Below are positions 1 through 6,371 of a stretch of 15,844 nt of DNA, one piece after another. Source of the stretch: an uncultured Lachnospiraceae bacterium (GTDB lineage: Bacteria > Bacillota > Clostridia > Lachnospirales > Lachnospiraceae); NCBI GenBank assembly GCA_910586005.1, contig CAJUHG010000066.1:1-15844 (forward strand), given 5' to 3'. A program made the translations under genes and the position numbers. A model generated the notes under the pieces. That model searched no databases. It was given only the letters and a program-made list of their open reading frames with translations, and had not been told where the DNA came from. The stretch's first letter is position 1, and each line of letters starts with the position of its first letter.

Positions 1-62
1 GGTCTGAGGGTTTATAGGTATCCCTTGAACAACCTAAATACATTATACAAGGAGGTTTTTGA

Positions 63-551
63 GTGTCTCTTAGTATTAGTGAACAATATGAAAAAATATA
101 TCGTTATTGTTATTTTAAAGTACATAATTGTTGTTTAGCAGAGGATTTAACACAAGAAACCTTCCTTAGATACTTTGCTCAGAATTCTTATATTCATCGG
201 GGAAAACAACTTGCCTATCTTTATACCATTGCCCGTAACTTGTGTATTGATTATTATAGGCGGCAGAAAACAGAAGAATTTAAAGAAGAAATGGTTTCTG
301 GATCTTATTTTGTCAATGGAAAACAACAAAATAATACAAAAATAACAGCAAATCCTATGGAGAAGGTGGAGGAATCTCTTTCTTTGCAAATGGCAGTAGA
401 AAAACTTCCCAAAGAAATGCAGGAAGTAATATTACTCCGATATGTAAATGAACTTTCTGTAAAAGAAATCTGTGAAATTACTGGTCTATCAAGAAGCAGT
501 GAATACAGAATGGAAAAGGAAGCCTTACAACGATTAAAAAAATGGCTATAA
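63..551 (+). CDS. ECF-like RNA polymerase sigma-70 family factor
   Basis: This 162-residue protein directs RNA polymerase to a small set of promoters. It has only sigma regions 2 and 4. Region 2 spans about residues 7-70 and contains AEDLTQETF (26-34) and a helix ending in IARNLCIDYYRR (56-67). Region 4 spans about 108-161 and contains LPKEMQEVILLRY and a helix-turn-helix ending near SRSSEYRMEKEAL. The length is usual for ECF factors. The start is GTG, chosen because AAGGAGG lies at 49-55, seven bases upstream, and no in-frame ATG precedes it. The gene heads an operon with a six-TM protein and an ABC transporter. That context suggests a dedicated regulator of the transporter, perhaps autoregulated. 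No classical zinc-finger anti-sigma gene is adjacent. Family call is secure; the regulon is inferred. Confidence 0.92.
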   Translation: MSLSISEQYEKIYRYCYFKVHNCCLAEDLTQETFLRYFAQNSYIHRGKQLAYLYTIARNLCIDYYRRQKTEEFKEEMVSGSYFVNGKQQNNTKITANPMEKVEESLSLQMAVEKLPKEMQEVILLRYVNELSVKEICEITGLSRSSEYRMEKEALQRLKKWL

Positions 552-638
552 GATTGCTTTTATGATTACTTACCATTATGGCAGCCTTATCAAGTGAAAA
601 GATAAAGAAATATCCTAAAGAGAGAAGGAGGAATTGTT

Positions 639-1379
639 TTGTATTCTAAGATAAAAAAAGAACTAAAACAGTTGTATCAGGAACCACAACCTAAAAGAAA
701 GGAAGAATTTTTAAAAGAATTTATGTATCCAAAAATGACTCCTTTAGAAGTAGTTATAACTCAGATTAGTTATATTCACAAATATATATGGATTCTATCT
801 GTGTTTTTGGTGTTTGGAATTGTTATCTTAACAAAATTTTTCTTGTGGAAGAGCACAACCTATGATTTGTTGTATAGTTTATCTGCAGTTATGCCAATAT
901 TAGCAGTGCTAGTGATAACAGAAACGTTTCGTTCTAGTGTTTATGGAATGGCAGAATTAGAAATGACAACAAAATACAATCTTCCTCAGATTATATTAAT
1001 AAGAATGGGTGCAATAGGAATGACAGATTTATGTTTGATAGTCTCTACAATACCTTTTGTGATACAACAGGGAACCATAGGTTTTATGCAAGTAGCTATT
1101 TACCTTATGGTACCATATTTATGCACTTGTGTTTTGATGCTTCAAATTGAAAAAAGAGAAAGAGGAAAGGAGGCAACTTGGTATGGTATCCTTTGTGGAT
1201 TCTTTCTATTTGGGCTTAATATTTTAACCAAAGGAATCCAAGAAATTATTTACAATAATCATACTTTTTATATTTGGTTGATTGTATTTATTGTTTTTGT
1301 AGGAATATTGGTAAAACAAATCTGGAGTATTTTACATAAAATGGAGGAATGGAAATGGAGCTTATCTTTGACCAAGTAA
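639..1379 (+). CDS. six-TM membrane protein of sigma/ABC operon, candidate anti-sigma or sensor
   Basis: Unrecognised at the level of a named family. The 246-residue protein has a basic, Lys/Glu-rich cytoplasmic N-terminus (1-48), then six hydrophobic segments at about 50-69, 77-95, 118-142, 147-168, 181-199 and 210-230. It carries a charged loop with AELEMTTKYNLPQ (105-117) between TM2 and TM3. The start is TTG, supported by AAGGAGG at 625-631 with seven-base spacing. It sits 87 bases after the sigma gene, the usual position of an anti-sigma factor, and overlaps the following ATPase gene. It could inhibit the sigma factor through its N-terminus, or be an accessory permease subunit. No catalytic motif is visible, so the role is inferred from position only. 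Confidence 0.8.
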   Translation: MYSKIKKELKQLYQEPQPKRKEEFLKEFMYPKMTPLEVVITQISYIHKYIWILSVFLVFGIVILTKFFLWKSTTYDLLYSLSAVMPILAVLVITETFRSSVYGMAELEMTTKYNLPQIILIRMGAIGMTDLCLIVSTIPFVIQQGTIGFMQVAIYLMVPYLCTCVLMLQIEKRERGKEATWYGILCGFFLFGLNILTKGIQEIIYNNHTFYIWLIVFIVFVGILVKQIWSILHKMEEWKWSLSLTK

Positions 1380-2206
1380 CAAAACAGTATAAAAATAAAA
1401 TAGCAGTAGATCGGGTGTCACTTTCACTGAAACAAGGAGTGTATGGATTATTAGGAGCAAATGGAGCTGGAAAAACTACGTTGATGCGTATGATGTGTGG
1501 AGTGTTAAGAGCAGATAGTGGAGAGATATTTTATAATGGTATTAAGGTAGAAGAAGAAAGATATCGTGATATCTTGGGATATCTTCCCCAAGAATTTGGA
1601 TATTATCCAGAATTTACAGCAATGGATTTTCTAATGTATTTGTCTTCTTTGAAAGGAATACCCAAAAAACAAGCCAAAGAAAAAGCGAGAGAGCTTTTAG
1701 AACTAGTGGGCCTTACACAGGTAGAGAAAAAGCGAATCAAAACTTTTTCTGGTGGAATGAAACAACGGATTGGAATTGCACAAGCACTTCTAAATAATCC
1801 ACAAGTTCTTGTGCTGGATGAGCCAACGGCTGGACTAGACCCCAAAGAACGTGTAAAGTTTCGAAATCTAATTTCTAGTCTTGGAAAAGATAGAATTGTA
1901 CTTTTGTCTACCCATATTGTTTCTGATATTGAGCATATTGCAGATATTATTTTATTGATGAAAGATGGAAATATTATTCATAAAGGCAGTTTGGAAGAAA
2001 TTATAACCGTTATAAATGGAAAAGTATGGGAATGTACCGTGAGTAATCAGGAAGCAGAAATTTTGATAACAAAATATCCTATATTAAATAGTAGACAAGA
2101 AAAAGAAGGTACTTTTTTGCGTCTTGTATGTGAGGAAAGACCAACAGAAACTGCCAGAAATGTCAAGGCTGAATTAGAGGATTTGTATCTTTATTATTTT
2201 AATTAA
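1355..2206 (+). CDS. ABC transporter ATP-binding protein (ABC-2 exporter type)
   Basis: Cytoplasmic ATPase that would power the adjacent permease. Numbering from the ATG at 1355 (283 residues): Walker A GANGAGKT at 34-41, Q-loop Gln79 in YLPQEFGYY, signature SGGMK at 132-136, Walker B LVLDEP ending about residue 157, and switch His187 in STHIV. The roughly 70-residue C-terminal extension is common in ABC-2-type exporter ATPases. Another ATG at 1349 is in frame, but GGAGG at 1343-1347 leaves it no spacing and gives the ATG at 1355 a seven-base spacer. The start overlaps the 3' end of the six-TM gene by 25 bases in another frame, which suggests translational coupling. The substrate cannot be told; antimicrobial peptides or envelope stress molecules are typical for sigma- or sensor-linked cassettes. 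Confidence 0.93.
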   Translation: MELIFDQVTKQYKNKIAVDRVSLSLKQGVYGLLGANGAGKTTLMRMMCGVLRADSGEIFYNGIKVEEERYRDILGYLPQEFGYYPEFTAMDFLMYLSSLKGIPKKQAKEKARELLELVGLTQVEKKRIKTFSGGMKQRIGIAQALLNNPQVLVLDEPTAGLDPKERVKFRNLISSLGKDRIVLLSTHIVSDIEHIADIILLMKDGNIIHKGSLEEIITVINGKVWECTVSNQEAEILITKYPILNSRQEKEGTFLRLVCEERPTETARNVKAELEDLYLYYFN

Positions 2207-2251
2207 GGGATGATATCTAAATTAGATGATTTTGAAAGGAGATAGTAAATT

Positions 2252-3472
2252 TTGAGAGAATTAGTAAATTTAATAGGATATGAGTATAAGAAAATATTTC
2301 AGCGCCGTTCTACATGGATTGCATTAATGGTTGTATTGGTATTAACACTCTTTGGTGGTTTTGGAACACTTTTAGGAGATGTTTATGTAGAGGGAGTAAA
2401 AGCAGAAAGTTATTATACTATCATGAAAAAAGAGCGGAAGGCTTTGGAAAAAATGGAAGGAGAGAAATTGAATCAACTCTTTTTCGAGAAAGTTCAAAAA
2501 AAGGCAGAGGAAATTTATAAAGATAAGAGTAATCCTTTTCAAGAAGATGGAAGTTGGACAGCAGAGGGATGGAAACAGTATTGTAAGTTTGATATTCCAT
2601 ATGGCCATATTTCTGATTTATGTACAGTTATGGAAAAGGATATTTCAACGATAAAGGAAGAGGATTTTTACAAAGAGAGAACAAAATTTTTAAAAGATAA
2701 TTATAAAGGAGAAGGGCTTACAGATGGGGAAATTCAATTTCATATAAAAGAAAATCAGCAGATAGAGACCCCTTTTTCTTATGGAAATATGCATGGTTTT
2801 GATAGGTATTTTACTTTACAATATATGACAGGAATGTTTTTAGCTTTTGCAATAGCAATCTGCCTTGCACCTATGTTTGCAGGGGAATATACTAGCAACA
2901 TGGATTCTTTGGTACTTTCCTCACGTTTTGGGAAAAATAAACTGATATGGGCTAAATTAATAACAGGAGTTAGCTTTTCTGTGTTATGTGCAATTTTTAT
3001 TTTTGGGATTTCTATCTTAGAGATAGGAAACATTTATGGATTAAGTGGCTGGAAACTTCCCATACAGGTTAGCTATACTGGTTTTTATTTAAGTCTTCCT
3101 GTTCATATGCTTGAAATGTTAGGAATTGGAGTAGGGTGTGGAATTTTGGCAACAGGTATGATTGCAGCAGTTGTTATGTTTTGTTCCGCAAAAATGAAAT
3201 CTTCTTTTGGAGTTATTATTATAAGTTTTATTTTTATTTTTGTTCCTGTTTTGTGTATCAATGCAGTGATAGGAATCCGTTTTTTATATCTTTTTGTCAG
3301 TAGTATGCCTACTTCTATGATGTATCCTTGGGGAACCGTAGCAGATCAGCTTTTACATATTGGAGACCATTATTTTTATCTTTTCCAAATAATTCCTATC
3401 TTATATATTTTGCTCATATTAGGATTGGCATTGTGGAGTTATCACAGTTTTAAAAATCATCAAATAGCATGA
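2252..3472 (+). CDS. ABC-2-type transporter permease
   Basis: Membrane subunit expected to pair with the ATPase encoded just upstream. The 406-residue protein has TM1 at about 21-43, then a large hydrophilic, Lys/Glu-rich extracytoplasmic domain (44-190), then five more TM segments at about 191-210, 233-256, 287-311, 318-341 and 376-396. One TM, a big external domain and a C-terminal TM bundle is the usual layout of bacterial ABC-2 permeases such as the YhaP/NatB-like group. The start is TTG, with AAAGGAG at 2235-2241, ten bases upstream. The 45-base gap from the ATPase gene contains a 13-base palindrome, ATCTAA-A-TTAGAT, at 2215-2227. The 3' end overlaps the convergent MFS gene by 13 bases, leaving no room for a terminator. 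Substrate unknown. Confidence 0.85.
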   Translation: MRELVNLIGYEYKKIFQRRSTWIALMVVLVLTLFGGFGTLLGDVYVEGVKAESYYTIMKKERKALEKMEGEKLNQLFFEKVQKKAEEIYKDKSNPFQEDGSWTAEGWKQYCKFDIPYGHISDLCTVMEKDISTIKEEDFYKERTKFLKDNYKGEGLTDGEIQFHIKENQQIETPFSYGNMHGFDRYFTLQYMTGMFLAFAIAICLAPMFAGEYTSNMDSLVLSSRFGKNKLIWAKLITGVSFSVLCAIFIFGISILEIGNIYGLSGWKLPIQVSYTGFYLSLPVHMLEMLGIGVGCGILATGMIAAVVMFCSAKMKSSFGVIIISFIFIFVPVLCINAVIGIRFLYLFVSSMPTSMMYPWGTVADQLLHIGDHYFYLFQIIPILYILLILGLALWSYHSFKNHQIA

Positions 3473-4686
3473 GCAGCTTTGCGAAAGAAAAACAGACCAA
3501 TAGCAAAAATTATTACAATAGAACCAACACCTAGACTGGTACTACCAGAAAGTTGAGTAGTTGCACTTACTAACATAGTGCCTAGAAAGGAGGCACCCTT
3601 TCCAAAGATGTCTAAAATGCCAAAATATTCCCCAGATTTTTCTGGTGGAATAATTTTGGCAAAATAAGAGCGTGATAATGCCTGAATACCACCTTGAAAC
3701 ATTCCTACACAAATAGCAAGAAACCAAAATTCTAATTGACTGTCTAACTGTAAAGAAAAAAGAGCAATCAATAAATAGGCTGTAATACAAAGTGTAATCA
3801 GCTTTTCAGTAGGAAATTTTTGAGATAGATATCCAAAAATAATAGAACAAGGAAAAGCTACAATCTGTGTTGTCAACAGCGCAAGAAGTAAACTGCTGCT
3901 AGTAAGTCCCAAGGATTTTCCATAGGAGGTTGCCATTTCCATAATGGTATATACACCATCAATATAAAAGAAAAAAGAAATTAAAAAGAAACACACATGT
4001 TTTTCTTGGCGTATATGTTTTAAGGTATTCCATAGTTTCCCAAAACTATCCGTTAGAAGAGAAGATTCTTGATTAGAAAAGTAAACCTGTTTATATTTTT
4101 TTAATAGTGGAAATGAGAAAAAGAGCCACCACAAGGCAATTAATAAAAAGGCAATTATAATTGCAGAAGAAAAGGAAATCTCTAGCGCTTCATAACCTAA
4201 TACAAAAATAAGACTTAAGACAAAGGGAATACAACTTCCAATATATCCCCAAGCGAAGCCTTGAGAAGAAACCATATCCATGCGTTCTATAGTAGAAACA
4301 TCTGTGAGCATAGAGTCATAGAAAATTAAACTAATAGAATAAGAGAATTTTGCAAAAATAAAAATAATTAAAAATAGTAACCATTGAGAACAAAATCCTA
4401 AAAGAGCACAACTAAAGGTTCCTATTACTAGAAAGGCAAGAAAAAAGGGTTTTTTATAATTTTTTCTATCTGTTATTGTTCCCATAATAGGACCCAACAA
4501 TGCCACGATAAGAGTGGAAACACTAGCAGCATACCCCCAATAAGCAAGATATTGAGTTTCTGAAAGGTTTGCAAGCTCTGTTAAATAATTAAAATAAATT
4601 GGGATAATTGTGGATACCATTAAAATAAACGCAGAATTACCCACATCATATAAAATCCATTGTTTTTCTAATTTTGTTAGTTTCAT
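3460..4686 (-). CDS. MFS transporter, UMF1/Atg22-like family
   Basis: Secondary transporter of 408 residues with about twelve hydrophobic segments and no signal peptide. Features I associate with the Atg22-like/UMF1 branch of the major facilitator superfamily are YDVGNSAF near the N-terminus (13-20), YDSMLTDV (123-130), SQGFAWGYIGS (141-151) and the late conserved stretch QALSRSYFAKIIPPEKSGEY (335-354). Fungal Atg22 exports amino acids from the vacuole; bacterial members have no settled substrate, so none is assigned here. The ATG start is supported by AAAGGAGAG at 4705-4697, ten bases upstream. It is transcribed alone, probably from the promoter listed at 4769-4798, and converges on the ABC permease gene with overlapping ends. 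Confident in family, not in substrate. Confidence 0.88.
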   Translation of the reverse strand: MKLTKLEKQWILYDVGNSAFILMVSTIIPIYFNYLTELANLSETQYLAYWGYAASVSTLIVALLGPIMGTITDRKNYKKPFFLAFLVIGTFSCALLGFCSQWLLFLIIFIFAKFSYSISLIFYDSMLTDVSTIERMDMVSSQGFAWGYIGSCIPFVLSLIFVLGYEALEISFSSAIIIAFLLIALWWLFFSFPLLKKYKQVYFSNQESSLLTDSFGKLWNTLKHIRQEKHVCFFLISFFFYIDGVYTIMEMATSYGKSLGLTSSSLLLALLTTQIVAFPCSIIFGYLSQKFPTEKLITLCITAYLLIALFSLQLDSQLEFWFLAICVGMFQGGIQALSRSYFAKIIPPEKSGEYFGILDIFGKGASFLGTMLVSATTQLSGSTSLGVGSIVIIFAIGLFFFRKAAHAI

Positions 4687-4768
4687 TTTTATAAATCTCT
4701 CCTTTATTGTTAAGTTTGTTCAGAATTTTAAGTTATATTCTGTATTTTTAATTTTAGATAGAACAATT

Positions 4769-4798
4769 CTTATAAAAAAAATGGTATAAAATTGTAAA
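4769..4798 (-). promoter_or_regulatory. putative promoter of the MFS gene
   Basis: On the minus strand TTTACA (4798-4793) and TATAAG (4774-4769) are separated by 18 bases. This would start transcription about 75 bases before the MFS start codon. A quasi-palindrome with CAGAAT and ATTCTG arms at 4721-4742 lies in that leader and could be an operator. Weak, since the region is very AT-rich. Confidence 0.4.
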
Positions 4799-4846
4799 AA
4801 GTAGTATATAATAATATTAATTACCTTAAAAATGAAAATAAAAAAT

Positions 4847-4875
4847 TTGACAATTAGAAAATAATGGAATATAAT
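4847..4875 (+). promoter_or_regulatory. consensus promoter of the initiator tRNA gene
   Basis: TTGACA at 4847-4852 and TATAAT at 4870-4875 are both perfect sigma-A consensus hexamers with the ideal 17-base spacer. Initiation would fall a few bases before the mature tRNA start at 4887. Such a strong promoter fits a highly expressed stable RNA. Confidence 0.85.
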
Positions 4876-4886
4876 AAAATTATCAG

Positions 4887-4960
4887 CGCGGGATGGAGCA
4901 GTCTGGAAGCTCGTCGGGCTCATAACCCGAAGGTCGCAGGTTCAAATCCTGCTCCCGCAA
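4887..4960 (+). tRNA. initiator tRNA-Met (anticodon CAT)
   Basis: A full cloverleaf can be drawn. The acceptor arms are 4887-4893 and 4953-4959, the D stem is GAGC/GCTC, and the anticodon stem is TCGGG/CCCGA around loop CTCATAA with CAT at 4921-4923. The T arm is GCAGG-TTCAAAT-CCTGC. Three bacterial initiator hallmarks are present: an unpaired C1 against A72, three G-C pairs (GGG/CCC) at the base of the anticodon stem, and an A11-U24 pair in the D stem. The discriminator base is A at 4960. The next bases are CTA, so the 3' CCA is not encoded and must be added enzymatically. The gene stands alone between a consensus promoter and its own terminator. Confidence 0.97.
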
Positions 4961-4964
4961 CTAG

Positions 4965-5009
4965 AGCATTACTGAAAAGGTTCTAAGAACCTTGCAGTGG
5001 TGCTTTTTT
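4965..5009 (+). terminator. intrinsic terminator of the tRNA gene
   Basis: A long two-part hairpin begins five bases after the tRNA. The outer stem is AGCATTACTG (4965-4974) with CAGTGGTGCT (4995-5004), ten pairs including two G-U. The inner stem is AAGGTT/AACCTT. A run of T follows (5004-5009). The T-tract is shared with the left arm of the repeat that starts at 5005. Confidence 0.85.
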
Positions 5010-5074
5010 ATTTCATAGGAAAGACTGTGTTACTGCGAAGTGTTAAAGTATATGTTTTTCCCATGAAATAAAAA
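5005..5074 (+). repeat. hairpin repeat element, copy 1
   Basis: 70-nt element with 18-base inverted arms (5005-5022 and 5057-5074) that pair except at one A-C position. The 34-base core (5023-5056) differs from copy 2 at only two positions and contains TTACTGCGAAGTG, where ACT/AGT can close a GCGA (GNRA-type) tetraloop. The left arm begins inside the T-tract of the tRNA terminator. No protein is encoded. It may be a REP/MITE-like dispersed element; strand is given only as the orientation used for comparison. Confidence 0.8.
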
Positions 5075-5190
5075 TATGCTGCGCACTCGCACAAAAGGTA
5101 ACTATTGTTTTACAATTGTGCTCGGCGCGCCAAAGTGTGCAATCTTCTTATGATTGAGTAGTTAGAGGAACTTAGGTGGGCTTGCCCACT
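5075..5190. other. hairpin-rich spacer between two repeat copies
   Basis: This 116-nt stretch is locally richer in G and C than its surroundings and has no gene. GCACAA (5089-5094) can pair with TTGTGC (5116-5121), extended outward by GCGC on both sides. GTGGGC-TT-GCCCAC at about 5177-5190 is a perfect short hairpin lying directly against the left arm of copy 2. Together with the flanking copies it may form one composite element of about 256 nt. Confidence 0.5.
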
Positions 5191-5260
5191 TTGTTCTTTC
5201 ATAGGAAAGAATATGTTACTGCGAAGTGTTAAAGTATATGTTTTTCCTATGAAAGAACAA
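5191..5260 (+). repeat. hairpin repeat element, copy 2
   Basis: 70-nt element with perfect 18-base inverted arms (5191-5208 and 5243-5260). It is in the same orientation as copy 1. The outer parts of the arms differ from copy 1 at two positions, and both changes are compensated on the other arm, so base pairing is retained. The core is nearly identical to copy 1. It directly follows the GTGGGC/GCCCAC hairpin. Confidence 0.82.
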
Positions 5261-5364
5261 ATAGGATATATAAAAAAATAAAATAATATAAGCATTTGCG
5301 CAGAGAGAAGAATATATTATAGAGGAATAGAAAATATTCTTTTTAAAGATGTAAAGAAGGATTG

Positions 5365-5393
5365 TTGTATTTTGAAAGAAGAAATATTATAAT
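5365..5393 (+). promoter_or_regulatory. putative cysK promoter
   Basis: TATAAT at 5388-5393 matches the -10 consensus. TTGTAT at 5365-5370 gives a weaker -35 with a 17-base spacer. The resulting leader would be about 40 bases. I see no T-box, S-box or other riboswitch in it. Confidence 0.4.
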
Positions 5394-5441
5394 TTTAAAA
5401 GTATGTTATAAATAATAAATAAAGGGAAAGGATTAAGTATT

Positions 5442-6371
5442 ATGGTTTATGAAAATATATTAGAGGCAATGGGAAATACACCATTGATACGCTTAAATCA
5501 TATGACAGATAAAGCAGATGCAGAGGTTTTGGTAAAATTTGAAGGATTGAATGTAGGAGGTTCTATTAAGACGCGAACTGCATATAATATGATTTTAGAA
5601 GCAGAAAAACAGGGATTCATTAAAGAAGACACTATTATTGTAGAACCTACCAGTGGCAATCAGGGGATTGGATTGGCACTGGTAGGAGCTGTGCGTGGGT
5701 ATCAAACAAAAATTATTATGCCTGATTCTGTCAGTGAGGAACGGCGTAAGTTAGTAGAACATTATGGGGCAGAGGTAATTTTAATTCATGATGCAGGAAA
5801 TATTGGAGCATGTATTGAAGAATGTTTAGAAACAGCACTGTCTATGGCAAAAGCAGATACACGTGTGTTTGTACCACAGCAATTTGAGAATCCAGCCAAT
5901 CCAGCTGTACATAGGTCACAGACTGGACTTGAAATTCTTGCTCAAGTAGATGGACCTATTCATGGTTTTTGTTCTGGCATTGGTACAGGAGGCACTATTA
6001 CTGGTGTAGGTGAAACCATAAAAGAACAAAACCCAGATATTGAAATTTGGGCAGTAGAACCAGAACATGCAGCAATTTTATCTGGTGGTTCCATAGGAAC
6101 ACATTTGCAGATGGGAATTGGGGATGGTGTTATTCCACAAATTTTAAATCAACAAATTTATAATGAAGTTTGTATTATTACAGATGATGAGGCACTTACT
6201 ACCTCAAAAAGGCTAGCAGCACAGGAAGGGATTATGTGTGGAATATCAAGTGGAACCAATGTTGCAGCTGCTTTGAAGTTAGCGAAGAAACTTGGAAAAG
6301 GAAAAACGGTTGTTACTATATTACCAGACACAGCAGAAAGGTATTTTTCCACCCCATTGTTTGAAGACTAA
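5442..6371 (+). CDS. cysK: cysteine synthase (O-acetylserine sulfhydrylase)
   Basis: PLP enzyme making L-cysteine from O-acetylserine and sulfide in the cytoplasm. The 309-residue length is normal for CysK/CysM. Seen: Lys43 in GGSIKTRTAY as the PLP lysine, the substrate loop TSGNQG (70-75), the phosphate loop GTGGT (181-185), GISSG (267-271) and a C-terminal LPDTAERYFST. The lysine context is SIKTR rather than the classical SVKDR, a variant I associate with clostridial members, so a related beta-substitution activity is possible. ATG start with AAAGGA at 5427-5432. It is transcribed alone; no cysE or sulfate-assimilation gene is near. The stop overlaps the convergent NlpC/P60 gene by four bases. 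Confidence 0.9.
   Translation: MVYENILEAMGNTPLIRLNHMTDKADAEVLVKFEGLNVGGSIKTRTAYNMILEAEKQGFIKEDTIIVEPTSGNQGIGLALVGAVRGYQTKIIMPDSVSEERRKLVEHYGAEVILIHDAGNIGACIEECLETALSMAKADTRVFVPQQFENPANPAVHRSQTGLEILAQVDGPIHGFCSGIGTGGTITGVGETIKEQNPDIEIWAVEPEHAAILSGGSIGTHLQMGIGDGVIPQILNQQIYNEVCIITDDEALTTSKRLAAQEGIMCGISSGTNVAAALKLAKKLGKGKTVVTILPDTAERYFSTPLFED

Noticed and set aside
25..49. sigma-70 promoter for the sigma factor gene (TTGAAC with TATACA)
   Set aside because: The spacer is only 13 bases and initiation would fall on the ribosome binding site; the real promoter is probably left of the window.
4720..4923. 67-codon minus-strand frame
   Set aside because: It reads antisense through the tRNA and its promoter; the composition is AT-rich noise.
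4940..4963. tRNA-based integration (att) site
   Set aside because: No second copy of the tRNA 3' end and no integrase gene occur in the window.
5110..5295. 61-codon open frame on the minus strand across the second hairpin repeat
   Set aside because: It is read through the inverted arms and spacer of the repeat element, has no good ribosome binding site, and its N-terminal residues follow from AT-rich repeat sequence.
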